The position numbers were made by a program, and so were the translations under genes. Shown in pieces: positions 24,467-32,402 of a stretch of DNA of 36,952 nucleotides. Position 1 is the first letter of the stretch; each line of letters opens with the position of its first letter. The stretch lies in contig JBMNSG010000010.1 in NCBI GenBank assembly GCA_050945075.1, forward strand, positions 1 to 36,952, given 5' to 3'. Origin of the DNA: UBA7485 sp050945075. GTDB taxonomy: Bacteria; Bacillota; Clostridia; Eubacteriales; Eubacteriaceae. Below the pieces are notes generated by a model. That model made no database searches and had not been told where the DNA came from. It saw only the letters and a program-made list of their open reading frames with translations.

Positions 24467-24516
24467 GCAGCCGCCGGGCTTATAAAATTATAGACGGCTT
24501 TTCCGTCCGGTGCCGC
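24467..24516. other. Two small hairpins after module B
   Basis: GACGG/CCGTC (24493-24507) and TGCCG/CGGCA (24511-24524, running into the next feature) follow the TIGR04076 stop. They lack a T run, so termination here is uncertain. Confidence 0.4.
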
Positions 24517-24588
24517 TTACGGCATCGAGGATGCGAAACAGGTGATGACCAGGTTAATCAGCATCAGCTTTCTTTTATGATCCGTCAT
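24517..24588 (-). pseudogene. MFS-like transporter remnant (24 codons)
   Basis: On the minus strand AAGGAGACTGCAATT precedes an ATG that opens a 23-residue frame beginning MTDHKRKLMLINLV and ending in SSMP. It looks like the cytoplasmic tip and first membrane helix of a major-facilitator drug exporter, cut off by a stop. The good ribosome binding site suggests a real gene start whose body was lost. A genuine small membrane peptide is the alternative. Confidence 0.35.
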
Positions 24589-24635
24589 AATTGCAGTCTC
24601 CTTATGTAGAGAGAATAGATTCCGGACACTAAAAA

Positions 24636-24660
24636 GCTGCAGACAAATACTGTCTGCAGC
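24636..24660 (-). terminator. Rho-independent terminator for the minus strand
   Basis: Perfect 10-bp stem GCTGCAGACA / TGTCTGCAGC with a five-base loop. On the minus strand it is followed by five T residues. It ends the membrane protein gene that stops at 24814. Another AT-rich inverted repeat (AAATACAGTA 24694-24703 with TACTGTATTT 24718-24727) lies between them. Confidence 0.8.
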
Positions 24661-24813
24661 CCGTGATTACGCGTATGGTTGTTCTGGAATCGAAAATACA
24701 GTAGATGTCTAAATGTATACTGTATTTCAAAATGTTAATTTCGTCAAACTAAAATACAGAAACAATCGCTGATCTGTGAGACATAAGATGCGTTCAGAGA
24801 TCGTCGGCAGACA

Positions 24814-25515
24814 TTACACCGCTGCGAGTACTTCCTGAGGCTGATCATCGCTTTTCTTCATTGCTTTGAATCCCATGATGACAGCCCACAGATACGCACA
24901 GGTCTTGGGAATCATCAATGCGCCCAGCGCCGGAATTTTATCTGCACCCAGAACTACCGGAATGTAGCAGGCAAAGCTGATGGTGATAGCCAGCCACATA
25001 TAGCGGAAATCGTGATCGTGATGTTCTTTAGCACTGTTGTGATACAGAACGACCAGGATTGCACCGAGAATCGCAAAAGGTATATTACGGTAAATCCCCC
25101 AGGAATAAGAAGGAACAGCGCTGGTCCAGCGGTTCTGCGGCATCAGGCACAGGACAACCCGGGCGATGGAAAGCATCCATACAGCGGTAGTCAGTTCTTT
25201 TTTCCCTTCAATATGGTAGCGCTGACGCCAGACATAATAGAGAAGGACGTAGAAAGCAGTCATGGTAATCGAGGTGACCAGTTTTCCGAATCCGAGTGCC
25301 GCAGTCAGACTGCCCAGTCCGGGTGCACACTGGGAAATCATACGGGGAATCAGATGAAATGAATCACCGCAGCCCAGTGTGACGGCCATGATTCCGAATA
25401 ACAGATACTGTTTTTTCCGTTTACTGCTCATGCTTTTGGCAATCATAACTGCGCCGATCGAGACGACGGACGTCAGATAGGCGGTATCGAACACTGTTTC
25501 TGCTACAGCCTGCAT
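24814..25515 (-). CDS. Seven-helix membrane protein of unknown function
   Basis: A 233-residue integral membrane protein that I do not recognise. Seven hydrophobic segments are visible, at about residues 12-28, 36-58, 68-98, 108-124, 143-160, 172-190 and 196-218. A conserved-looking GCGDSFHLIPRMI motif sits at the second helix, a polar HNSAKEHHDHD loop lies between helices five and six, and the tail is charged. The start has a strong AGGAGGAAAC. Two TGAACANTGTTCA palindromes lie upstream, which suggests control by a TetR-type repressor that is not encoded nearby. It stands alone in a region of decayed genes. Confidence 0.75.
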   Translation of the reverse strand: MQAVAETVFDTAYLTSVVSIGAVMIAKSMSSKRKKQYLLFGIMAVTLGCGDSFHLIPRMISQCAPGLGSLTAALGFGKLVTSITMTAFYVLLYYVWRQRYHIEGKKELTTAVWMLSIARVVLCLMPQNRWTSAVPSYSWGIYRNIPFAILGAILVVLYHNSAKEHHDHDFRYMWLAITISFACYIPVVLGADKIPALGALMIPKTCAYLWAVIMGFKAMKKSDDQPQEVLAAV

Positions 25516-25595
25516 AATAGTTTCCTCCTGAAAACGTACGGTCTTCGTCCGGAATCACTCCGGGCAGAATCCTGAATGATATTGAATCGTTAAGT

Positions 25596-25608
25596 TGAAC
25601 AATGTTCA
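25596..25608. promoter_or_regulatory. Palindromic operator TGAACA-A-TGTTCA
   Basis: Perfect 13-bp palindrome, first of a pair 66 bases apart upstream of the 7-TM gene. The motif is typical of TetR-family repressors. Confidence 0.5.
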
Positions 25609-25624
25609 TTTTATCGTCTGAAAA

Positions 25625-25647
25625 CAGCCTGTCATATGGACAGGCTG
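25625..25647 (-). terminator. Rho-independent terminator for the minus strand
   Basis: Nine-bp stem CAGCCTGTC / GACAGGCTG with a five-base loop, followed on the minus strand by TTTT. It would end transcription coming from the decayed ABC gene. Confidence 0.7.
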
Positions 25648-25661
25648 CATTCGGTGTTTAT

Positions 25662-25676
25662 ATGAACACTGTTCAT
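25662..25676. promoter_or_regulatory. Palindromic operator ATGAACA-C-TGTTCAT
   Basis: Perfect 15-bp palindrome sharing its core with the one at 25596-25608. It lies between the decayed ABC gene and the terminator. Confidence 0.5.
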
Positions 25677-25753
25677 GTTACTCCTCCATCGACAGCTTGT
25701 CAATTGGCTCGATGGAAAAAACAGCCGCTTTTTCTGCGTTTACAGACGCGGTT

Positions 25754-26235
25754 TCATCGGCAGCAGTACCAGTGCTGCTGTCTTCCGGATCCGGCAGCGA
25801 AGCTGGTGGCTGCCAGAATCATGCCCAGTGCAGCCCCGCCAAAGGCGATCACATCCATCACAGTGACGGAGTTAAGCTGCATGGTCAGGACTTTCATGGT
25901 AATTTTACGGAACTTTTCCGCTTCGGCGTTCATTTCCTGATTTTTGTATTCATCCGCCTGATAGATTTTCAGTGTCGTCAGGCCCTGCAGATTTTCCAGA
26001 AAGGTGTCGCCCATTTCTGTATACTGTCCCCAGTAACGGGACAGCAGTTTTTTTGCAAATTTCTGCACCATCGCAATCGTGACCGGGATAAGCGGAACGC
26101 AGAGAAGCAGTACCGCCGCCGATGACAGGCTTATAAAGCCGAGGACTGCGAACAGGGTAACAGGGGCCAGCATGCTGTAAAAAACTGCGGCAGATAGGAG
26201 CCGAAATAGGTTTCCAGCTGTTCCACGCCTTCCAC
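25754..26235 (-). pseudogene. Decayed ABC exporter, membrane-domain fragment
   Basis: This is part of the transmembrane domain of an ABC exporter of the CydD/LmrA-like kind, read on the minus strand. It begins with VEGVEQLETYFGSYLPQFF and continues as YSMLAPVTLFAVLGF, then WGQYTEMGDTFLENLQGLTTLKIYQADEY and LTMQLNSVTVMDVIAFGGAALG. The two parts are in different frames: the run of six T residues near 26180 (minus strand, after CAG) is one short of what keeps the frame. The beginning of the gene, the rest of the membrane domain and the whole ATPase domain are missing. It is a clear pseudogene. Confidence 0.82.
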
Positions 26236-26324
26236 GTCGGCAGGCCTGGTATCTGCCGGAAGTCTTACCCGGTGTTTTCGCGTGTATTCCTTACTGCATA
26301 AGTTAACAATATCGAATAATGTTA

Positions 26325-26351
26325 GATTATAATAACATGGCTATTATAATC
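26325..26351. promoter_or_regulatory. AT-rich 10-bp inverted repeat
   Basis: GATTATAATA and TATTATAATC flank ACATGGC. It lies upstream of the decayed ABC gene and may be the operator/promoter of the lost gene. A weaker inverted repeat (TAACA 26304-26308 with TGTTA 26320-26324) is beside it. Confidence 0.45.
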
Positions 26352-26373
26352 AGTCTGTCCAGAATTTGTCAAT

Positions 26374-26540
26374 CCTGAACACCATCGGCCTTATGCTGAT
26401 TTATCATTCCTGCCACTACCGGCATAGCTCTGCTTCGTCAGTCCTGAACACCATCGGCCTTATGCTGATTTATCATTCCTGCCACTACCGGCATAGCTCT
26501 GCTTCATCAGTCCTGAACACTATCGGCTTTGCTCTGATTT
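26374..26540. repeat. Tandem repeat, 69-bp unit, about 2.4 copies
   Basis: Two copies (26374-26442 and 26443-26511) differ at one base (G/A near the end). A third copy is recognisable for about 28 bases with several changes. The unit is a multiple of three, so it encodes a 23-residue repeat on the plus strand, but the frame has no ribosome binding site and I do not treat it as a gene. There is no spacer structure, so it is not CRISPR. Confidence 0.85.
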
Positions 26541-26623
26541 CGTTACCATGCGCACTAAACCCAGTATTCAGGCGGTTTCGCGGTTTTTATAAAAAGTCAA
26601 TGTCTGTTCGTTACAGAAAAAAA

Positions 26624-26639
26624 TACACAATATATAGAT
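26624..26639. promoter_or_regulatory. Putative NrdR box
   Basis: TACACAATATATAGAT matches the NrdR-binding pattern (ACACAATATAT core) found in front of ribonucleotide reductase genes. It lies about 140 bases before nrdD, and a possible -10 (TATAGA or TAGAAT) is just downstream near 26670. I do not see a clear second box. Confidence 0.45.
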
Positions 26640-26720
26640 ATATAGCTTTTATGTAATCGCATATCTGGTATAGAATAATTGGGTTATTATTGAACATCCA
26701 GAAATGAATGACATAAACAG

Positions 26721-26752
26721 GTTTACACGAGAGTCGGCAGCTCGAAGTAAAC
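26721..26752 (+). other. Hairpin in the nrdD leader
   Basis: GTTTAC / GTAAAC (26721-26726 with 26747-26752) and the inner CGAG / CTCG form a two-part stem ending 26 bases before the nrdD start. It could influence translation of nrdD. Confidence 0.4.
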
Positions 26753-26778
26753 ACCACAATTTACAGACGAGGTGCTTT

Positions 26779-28935
26779 ATGAGAATCATCAAACGTAACG
26801 GAACAGAAGCAGAATTTGACCAGAAAAAAATAGAAAATGCAGTTTTTAAAGCCAACCGGACATCAACCGGACAGAAGCTGACCCGTGAACAGATCACGGA
26901 TATCGCGGATTATGTGGGCTGGAAATGCTCCAAGATCGGACGGGCAGTCAGTGTCGAAGAAATCCAGGATATGGTCGAAGACCAGATCATGGCGCACGGG
27001 GCTTTTTCGGTTGCACGTGATTATGTCAAATACCGTTATACCCGCTCGCTGGTGCGTAAAGCCAACTCGACTGATGACAGAATCCTGACTCTTATTGAAG
27101 GCAACAACGAGGAAGTTCTTCAGGAAAATTCCAACAAGGATCCGGTTGTGAACAGCGTGCAGCGCGACTACATGGCCGGGGAAATCAGCAAGGAGCTTAC
27201 CGGACGGCTGCTGCTTCCGCAGGAAATCGTGGAAGCGCATCAGGAAGGGATTATCCATTTTCATGATACGGACTATTTTGCCCAGCATATGCACAACTGT
27301 GACCTGGTGAATCTGGAGGATATGCTTCAGAACGGCACCGTCATCAGCGAAACCGGCATCGACAAGCCGCACAGCTTTTCCACAGCCTGCAATATCGCGA
27401 CCCAGATTATTGCCCAGGTTGCCAGCAACCAGTACGGCGGGCAGAGCATCAGCCTGGCGCATCTGGCGCCTTTCGTCCAGATTTCAAGGGAAAAGATCCG
27501 TCGTGAGGTCATGGAAGAAATAGGCATTCTGGGAACGGATGCCGCCCCGGAAAAGATTGACAGGATTATTGAAACCCGGGTCCGCCGGGAAATCCAGAAG
27601 GGTGTGCAGACCATCCAGTATCAGGTAATCACGCTTATGACGACCAATGGCCAGGCACCGTTCCTGACGGTGTTCATGTACCTGAATGAAGCCAAAAATG
27701 CGCAGGAAAAACAGGACCTGGCGATGATTATCGAAGAGATGCTGCAGCAGCGGTATCAGGGTGTTAAAAACGAACAGGGCGTCTGGGTGACACCGGCTTT
27801 TCCGAAACTCATCTATGTACTGGAAGAAGACAATATCCATGAGGATTCACACTATTTTTATCTGACTGAAGCAGCCGCCCGCTGCACAGCCAAACGCATG
27901 GTTCCGGATTACATTTCAGAAAAAAAGATGATGGAACTGAAGGAAGGCAACTGTTTCCCGGTCATGGGCTGCCGCAGCGCGCTGGCTCCGTGGAAGGACG
28001 AAAACGGGGAATACAAATTCTACGGCCGTTTCAATCAGGGTGTGGTTACCCTGAATCTGGTCGATGTGGCGCTGTCCTCGAGAAAGGATATGACTGAATT
28101 CTGGAAGATCTTTGATGACCGTCTGGATCTCTGTTATCGTGCCCTGATCTGTCGTCACAAGCGGCTGAAGGGAACACTTTCCGATGCAGCCCCGATTCTG
28201 TGGCAGAACGGTGCCATCGCCAGACTGAAAAAAGGGGAAACCATTGACAAGCTGCTTTACGGCGGTTATTCCTCCATCTCACTGGGCTATGCGGGACTGT
28301 GTGAATGTGTTGAATATATGACCGGAAAGTCACACACCGATCCGGAAGCCACACCTTTTGCACTGGAAATCATGCAGCATATGAATGATGCCTGTGACCG
28401 GTGGACGGAAGAAACAGATATCGCGTTCGGTATTTACGGCTCGCCGATTGAGAGCACTACCTATAAATTTGCCAAGTGCCTGCAGCGCCGTTTCGGAATT
28501 ATCCCGGGAATTACGGATAAGGGATACATTACCAACAGCTATCATGTCAAGGTTACCGAACCGATCGACGCTTTCTCAAAGCTCAGATTTGAATCGCAGT
28601 TCCAGGCGCTTTCCAAAGGCGGAGCCATCAGCTACGTAGAGGTTCCGAACATGCAGCAGAATATCCCGGCAGTGATCCGCATTATTCAGTTTATCTACGA
28701 CAACATTATGTACGCGGAGCTCAATACCAGAAGTGATTATTGTCAGGAATGCGGTTATGAAGGTGAAATTCAGATTGTCGATGACGATGGCAAGCTGGTC
28801 TGGGAATGTCCGCACTGCGGCAACCGCAACCAGAAGACCATGAACGTCACCCGCAGAACCTGCGGATATATCGGTACTCAGTTCTGGAATCAGGGCCGTA
28901 CCCAGGAAATCATGGAAAGGGTACTGCACCTCTGA
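26779..28935 (+). CDS. nrdD: Anaerobic ribonucleoside-triphosphate reductase (class III)
   Basis: A 718-residue glycyl radical enzyme that reduces ribonucleoside triphosphates to deoxyribonucleotides without oxygen. Residues 1-90 form the ATP-cone allosteric domain (RIIKRNGTEAEFDQKKIENAV). The body has the substrate-site blocks HFHDTDYFAQHMHNCDL and GQAPFLTVFMYLNEA. Near the C-terminus four cysteines bind zinc (C655, C658, C677, C680), and the radical glycine is G696 in RRTCGYIG. I place the start at 26779, behind GAGGTG; the frame extends upstream without a better site. The activase gene nrdG follows after 19 bases. An NrdR-like box lies upstream. Confidence 0.96.
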   Translation: MRIIKRNGTEAEFDQKKIENAVFKANRTSTGQKLTREQITDIADYVGWKCSKIGRAVSVEEIQDMVEDQIMAHGAFSVARDYVKYRYTRSLVRKANSTDDRILTLIEGNNEEVLQENSNKDPVVNSVQRDYMAGEISKELTGRLLLPQEIVEAHQEGIIHFHDTDYFAQHMHNCDLVNLEDMLQNGTVISETGIDKPHSFSTACNIATQIIAQVASNQYGGQSISLAHLAPFVQISREKIRREVMEEIGILGTDAAPEKIDRIIETRVRREIQKGVQTIQYQVITLMTTNGQAPFLTVFMYLNEAKNAQEKQDLAMIIEEMLQQRYQGVKNEQGVWVTPAFPKLIYVLEEDNIHEDSHYFYLTEAAARCTAKRMVPDYISEKKMMELKEGNCFPVMGCRSALAPWKDENGEYKFYGRFNQGVVTLNLVDVALSSRKDMTEFWKIFDDRLDLCYRALICRHKRLKGTLSDAAPILWQNGAIARLKKGETIDKLLYGGYSSISLGYAGLCECVEYMTGKSHTDPEATPFALEIMQHMNDACDRWTEETDIAFGIYGSPIESTTYKFAKCLQRRFGIIPGITDKGYITNSYHVKVTEPIDAFSKLRFESQFQALSKGGAISYVEVPNMQQNIPAVIRIIQFIYDNIMYAELNTRSDYCQECGYEGEIQIVDDDGKLVWECPHCGNRNQKTMNVTRRTCGYIGTQFWNQGRTQEIMERVLHL

Positions 28936-28958
28936 TGAATGACGGTGAAATTAAATGA
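28935..28958 (+). other. Seven-codon micro-ORF duplicating the nrdG start
   Basis: ATG at 28935 overlaps the nrdD stop (TGATG) and opens MNDGEIK followed by TGA, which itself overlaps the nrdG ATG (ATGA). The 20 bases 28935-28954 match the first 20 bases of nrdG (28955-28974) at 18 positions. It looks like a local duplication that now couples nrdD translation to nrdG. Confidence 0.6.
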
Positions 28959-29443
28959 ATTACGGTGAAATCAAAACCTGTGATATAGCCAATGGCGAAG
29001 GTATCCGGGTATCGCTGTTTGTCTCCGGCTGCAGACACCACTGCCCGGGATGCTTTAACAGCGAAACCTGGGACTTCGGATATGGAAATGAGTTTACAGA
29101 AGAAACAGAACAGCGGATTTTTTCCGAGCTTTCCCACGAGTACGTGGACGGGCTGACGGTGCTGGGCGGGGAACCCTTTGAACCGGAAAATCAGAAGATC
29201 CTGCTGCCGTTTCTGGAAAAAGTCCGCAGTACATTTCCGGAAAAGAATATCTGGTGTTACACCGGCTTTACACTGGAAACACTGACCAGCGGAAAGCTTT
29301 CGGAATGCCCGACTACAGCCGGTATGCTTGCCAGCATCGATGTGCTGGTGGACGGACCTTTTGTACAGGAAAAAAAAAATATAAGCCTGGCCTTCAGAGG
29401 CTCTGAGAATCAGAGAATTCTCGAGCTGCGAAAGCCGGCATAA
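28955..29443 (+). CDS. nrdG: Anaerobic ribonucleotide reductase activating protein
   Basis: A 162-residue radical SAM protein that installs the glycyl radical on NrdD. The cluster cysteines are C26, C30 and C33 (CRHHCPGC). Further family motifs are DGLTVLGGEPFEPEN (SAM binding) and the C-terminal DVLVDGPFVQEKKN with the FRGSENQRI ending typical of NrdG. It lies directly behind nrdD and starts inside an imperfect 20-bp duplication, with a micro-ORF whose stop overlaps its ATG. A strong terminator follows. Confidence 0.96.
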   Translation: MNYGEIKTCDIANGEGIRVSLFVSGCRHHCPGCFNSETWDFGYGNEFTEETEQRIFSELSHEYVDGLTVLGGEPFEPENQKILLPFLEKVRSTFPEKNIWCYTGFTLETLTSGKLSECPTTAGMLASIDVLVDGPFVQEKKNISLAFRGSENQRILELRKPA

Positions 29444-29445
29444 AG

Positions 29446-29480
29446 AAAAGAGCGGCCAGTTTTTTGCTGGCCGCTCTTTT
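29446..29480. terminator. Bidirectional terminator
   Basis: AAAAGAGCGGCCAG and CTGGCCGCTCTTTT form a 14-bp stem between convergent nrdG (+) and the DUF5684 gene (-). Confidence 0.9.
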
Positions 29481-29500
29481 CTATGTGATTTTTATATTCA

Positions 29501-29947
29501 TTAATTCTGTGCAGCCGGCTGGTCATTCTGATTACCGAGATATTCGGACTTGTCAAAGCCAAGAATAATCTGGAAAATTGAATTGAGCAGAACCAGACCG
29601 ATTCCGAAGCCAATGCCCTTGCCAAATGATTCCGCCAGTTTGACATTCTGCATCACGAACAGAACCAGGCCGCCCAGCCCGGAAACAAGAAGGAGAATCA
29701 AGACCAGCACGTAACCAGCGTTGGAGGTATAGCTTCCGGTTCCGAAAGCAGTGGTTGCAACAGCAACGACCAGGCAAATCATGAACGCCCAGAACATTTT
29801 GGTGTTCCAGCAGATTTTATACAGAATATAAAGATTGTAGACCGGAATCAGGGACTTCCATCCCGCTTCACCTGCTTTTTCAAACATCTTCCACATACCG
29901 ATTACAGATAGTATGGTAATGATCGTTGAGAATATTATTCTTGTCAT
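29501..29947 (-). CDS. DUF5684 family membrane protein
   Basis: A 148-residue membrane protein with about four hydrophobic segments. The family pattern is visible: MFEKAGEAGWKSLIPVYNLYILYKI near the N-terminus and LAESFGKGIGFGIGLVLLNSIFQIILGF near the C-terminus. The short tail after LGFDKSEYLG is rich in asparagine and glutamine. DUF5684 proteins have no assigned biochemical role; some relatives carry a signal-peptidase-like domain, which this one lacks. The start follows GAAAGGAAGGTCTT. It is a single-gene unit. Confidence 0.8.
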   Translation of the reverse strand: MTRIIFSTIITILSVIGMWKMFEKAGEAGWKSLIPVYNLYILYKICWNTKMFWAFMICLVVAVATTAFGTGSYTSNAGYVLVLILLLVSGLGGLVLFVMQNVKLAESFGKGIGFGIGLVLLNSIFQIILGFDKSEYLGNQNDQPAAQN

Positions 29948-30321
29948 AAGACCTTCCTTTCAAATGCGATGATCAATCACTGAACTGCCTGGCCGGACTG
30001 CAGTGTGTATGGGCGGACAGATCAATTCAGACGCAGTGCTGTATAACTGACATAGGATTCTCTGTAAAAAACGGACAGGAAATGCTCTGCCTGAGCTGCT
30101 GTGAAAAATGCGTGCTCAGCCATATCTGAGCCGGGTCCGAATGTTTACTGATCGAATAGTCGTTATTAATGCGTTATTTTATCACATCTTTAATTGAATT
30201 ACCGCGACGCATAGCTTGTGTAAATTTAATTGATATTCATTTATATTTTTATGGACAGGACATCGAACCAGTTCATGATAAATCGTTTATGATAAATATG
30301 AGTACAGAAAGGAATCAATTC
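29948..30321. other. Intergenic region before the D-2-hydroxyacid dehydrogenase
   Basis: No gene is seen. The part after 30160 is AT-rich and holds a TTTATATTTTTAT stretch that may contain the promoter, plus two copies of ATGATAAAT around an ATAAA-TCG-TTTAT inverted repeat (about 30275-30300). No confident -35/-10 pair can be named. Confidence 0.35.
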
Positions 30322-31311
30322 ATGAAAATTGTAATATTGGATGGTTATGCACTGAATCCGGGTGACCTGGACTGGAGCGGGTTCGAAAAACTGGGCAGTG
30401 TAACAGTTTATGATAAAACATCGCTTTCCGATCAGGCAGAAATCATCCACAGAATCGGAGACGCGGATATTGTTCTGACCAACAAAACCCCTATCACCCG
30501 GGAAATACTGGATGCCTGTCCGGATATTCGTTATATCGGCGTGTTGGCAACCGGTTATAATGTGGTTGACACGGCTGCGGCCGCTGATTTCGGGATTCCG
30601 GTGACAAACGTTCCTGCTTACGGCACGGCTGCAGTGGCACAGTTTGCCATTGCCATGCTGCTGGAAATCTGCAGCGGAGTCGCACATCACAGCCAGGCGG
30701 TTCAGGAAGGAAGATGGGAAAAATCCGAATGCTTCTGTTTCTGGGATTTCCCGCTCATCGAGCTTGCCGGGAAAACCATGGGTATTATCGGGATGGGTGC
30801 GATCGGTCTGAAAACAGCAGAGATTGCAAGAGCACTGGATATGCAGGTCATCGCAGATGGCTCTCACCCCAATGAAGCCGGCAGAAAGCTGGCGGAGTAT
30901 GTAACCAGAGATGAACTGTTCCGGCGCTCCGATGTGATCGCCCTCCATTGCCCGCTTACCAGAGATACCGAAGGGATGATCAACAGGGATTCAATAAGCA
31001 GAATGAAGGACGGTGTCATTATTCTGAACAATGCCCGCGGACCGCTTATTGTCGAACAGGATCTGGCTGATGCATTGCAGTCCGGCAAGGTCCGGGCAGC
31101 GGGACTGGACGTAGTCTGTGAAGAACCCATTCAGGCTGATAATCCGCTGCTTCATGCACCGAACTGTCTGATTACACCGCATATTTCCTGGGCGCCGGTG
31201 GAAACACGGAGCCGGCTGATGGATATTGCCGTGGAGAATCTGAAAGCATTCAGGGATGGCAAACAGCAAAACGTGGTGAATGAGCCCACAGGCATTTCAG
31301 ACAGGAAATAA
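30322..31311 (+). CDS. D-2-hydroxyacid dehydrogenase
   Basis: A 329-residue NAD-dependent dehydrogenase of the D-isomer-specific 2-hydroxyacid family, closest in appearance to glycerate/hydroxypyruvate reductases. The Rossmann motif GIIGMGAIG is at 154-162. The catalytic triad is R239 (NNARGPL), E268 (CEEPIQ) and H287 (PHISWAP), at the usual spacing. I chose ATG 30322, preceded by AAAGGAATCAATTC; the frame runs 51 codons further upstream but that part has no family similarity. It would interconvert a 2-keto acid such as hydroxypyruvate and the D-hydroxy acid. Exact substrate is unknown. No operon partner is evident. Confidence 0.92.
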   Translation: MKIVILDGYALNPGDLDWSGFEKLGSVTVYDKTSLSDQAEIIHRIGDADIVLTNKTPITREILDACPDIRYIGVLATGYNVVDTAAAADFGIPVTNVPAYGTAAVAQFAIAMLLEICSGVAHHSQAVQEGRWEKSECFCFWDFPLIELAGKTMGIIGMGAIGLKTAEIARALDMQVIADGSHPNEAGRKLAEYVTRDELFRRSDVIALHCPLTRDTEGMINRDSISRMKDGVIILNNARGPLIVEQDLADALQSGKVRAAGLDVVCEEPIQADNPLLHAPNCLITPHISWAPVETRSRLMDIAVENLKAFRDGKQQNVVNEPTGISDRK

Positions 31312-31352
31312 GCAGGCAGGAATAAACCGTAGAGCTACAAGCAGGCAGGAAA
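31310..31352. repeat. 13-bp direct repeat
   Basis: AAGCAGGCAGGAA occurs at 31310-31322 and 31339-31351, 29 bases apart, straddling the end of the dehydrogenase gene. Confidence 0.5.
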
Positions 31353-31410
31353 TCAGGATGGAAGGCATTGTCTCTAAATGCTTCGCAGCCCTGGATATCT
31401 TCTTAATCGC

Positions 31411-31437
31411 TTCACAGGACACCATCAGCGATATAAT
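31411..31437 (+). promoter_or_regulatory. Possible promoter of the alpha/beta hydrolase gene
   Basis: TATAAT at 31432-31437 is a perfect -10. The best -35 (TTCACA, 31411-31416) is only 15 bases away, so the call is tentative. Confidence 0.4.
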
Positions 31438-31470
31438 AAATGATAGAAATACTATTACGGGGAGGCTGTC

Positions 31471-32301
31471 ATGTCAGAAGACAGAATAAAAAGCAGGTTT
31501 GTGGACATCGGAAACGATCAGGAACTTCATTATCTGGAAAAAGGACAGGGAAGGCCGCTTATCTTCATACCGGGGCTGACGTTTGCCGGAGAAATCTTTG
31601 AACATCAGCTGGAGCATTTCTCAAAGAATTACCGGGTTATTGCGATGGATCCAAGAGGACAGGGCCTTTCGGTGAAGCTTCCGGACGGGAATGACTTTAT
31701 GACTCACGGCAGAGATCTGGCAGCATTGATCGACCGTCTGGAACTGGAAAAACCGGTGCTGATCGGATGGAGTTCAGGAAATCTCGATGTCTGGTCATAT
31801 CTGCAGCAGTCCGGTTATGATAATGTCGCCGGGGCGGTTTTTATTGATATGTCACCGCTGCCGCTGTCACCGGATCCGGCCTGGTGGACAGAAGGAACCA
31901 TCGAGGATCTTTCGGCAGTTGCAACCCAGATGATGACAACATCAAAGGGAAACCGTGATTTCTTCTCAGACTATGCGAAAAGTGAAATGATCCAGCATGA
32001 AATGACGGAAGCGGAACTGGAATATCTGATGGATATTTCTGCCAAAACGCCGCACTGGATCTCCAAGCAGCTCTTTACGGATGCCATTCATTCCAATTTT
32101 CTGGAAACGGCGAAAGAAGCTCCGCATCATATCCCGACATTTATGTTCATCGCTGAACACTGGCAGGATGTAGCAGAACCCTTCTATCATAAGCAGGTCC
32201 CGGAAACGCCGACCTATGTCATGGGCGGCCACCTGATGTTCTACGAATATCCGGACAGATGGAACGGCGTGCTGGAAGATTTTCTGGCAAAACTCGATTG
32301 A
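31471..32301 (+). CDS. Alpha/beta hydrolase
   Basis: A 276-residue alpha/beta-fold hydrolase. The oxyanion loop region is IFIPGLTFAG, the nucleophile elbow is GWSSG with S101, and the likely catalytic histidine is H254 in MGGHLMFYEYPDRW. A DPRGQGLS segment after strand 4 is typical of this family. No signal peptide is seen, so it is cytoplasmic. Substrate is unknown: esters, lactones or haloperoxidase-like activity are all possible. The start follows GGGGAGGCTGTC, 101 bases before the ABC transporter genes that come after its stop. Confidence 0.9.
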   Translation: MSEDRIKSRFVDIGNDQELHYLEKGQGRPLIFIPGLTFAGEIFEHQLEHFSKNYRVIAMDPRGQGLSVKLPDGNDFMTHGRDLAALIDRLELEKPVLIGWSSGNLDVWSYLQQSGYDNVAGAVFIDMSPLPLSPDPAWWTEGTIEDLSAVATQMMTTSKGNRDFFSDYAKSEMIQHEMTEAELEYLMDISAKTPHWISKQLFTDAIHSNFLETAKEAPHHIPTFMFIAEHWQDVAEPFYHKQVPETPTYVMGGHLMFYEYPDRWNGVLEDFLAKLD

Positions 32302-32402
32302 CTGCATGAATTCCATTTGACTTCTTTATGATTTCTTTTATTCTGCCCGCTCCGGGCCTGAAAGCAGTATGATTTAAATAATAACGAATCGGGAGACCCG
32401 GA

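Noticed and set aside
26374..26540. CRISPR-like direct repeats
   Set aside because: The repeats are contiguous with no unique spacers and no cas genes are near; it is a simple tandem repeat.
26366..26656. 96-codon plus-strand frame across the tandem repeat
   Set aside because: It exists only because the 69-bp unit is a multiple of three. It lacks a ribosome binding site and any known similarity.
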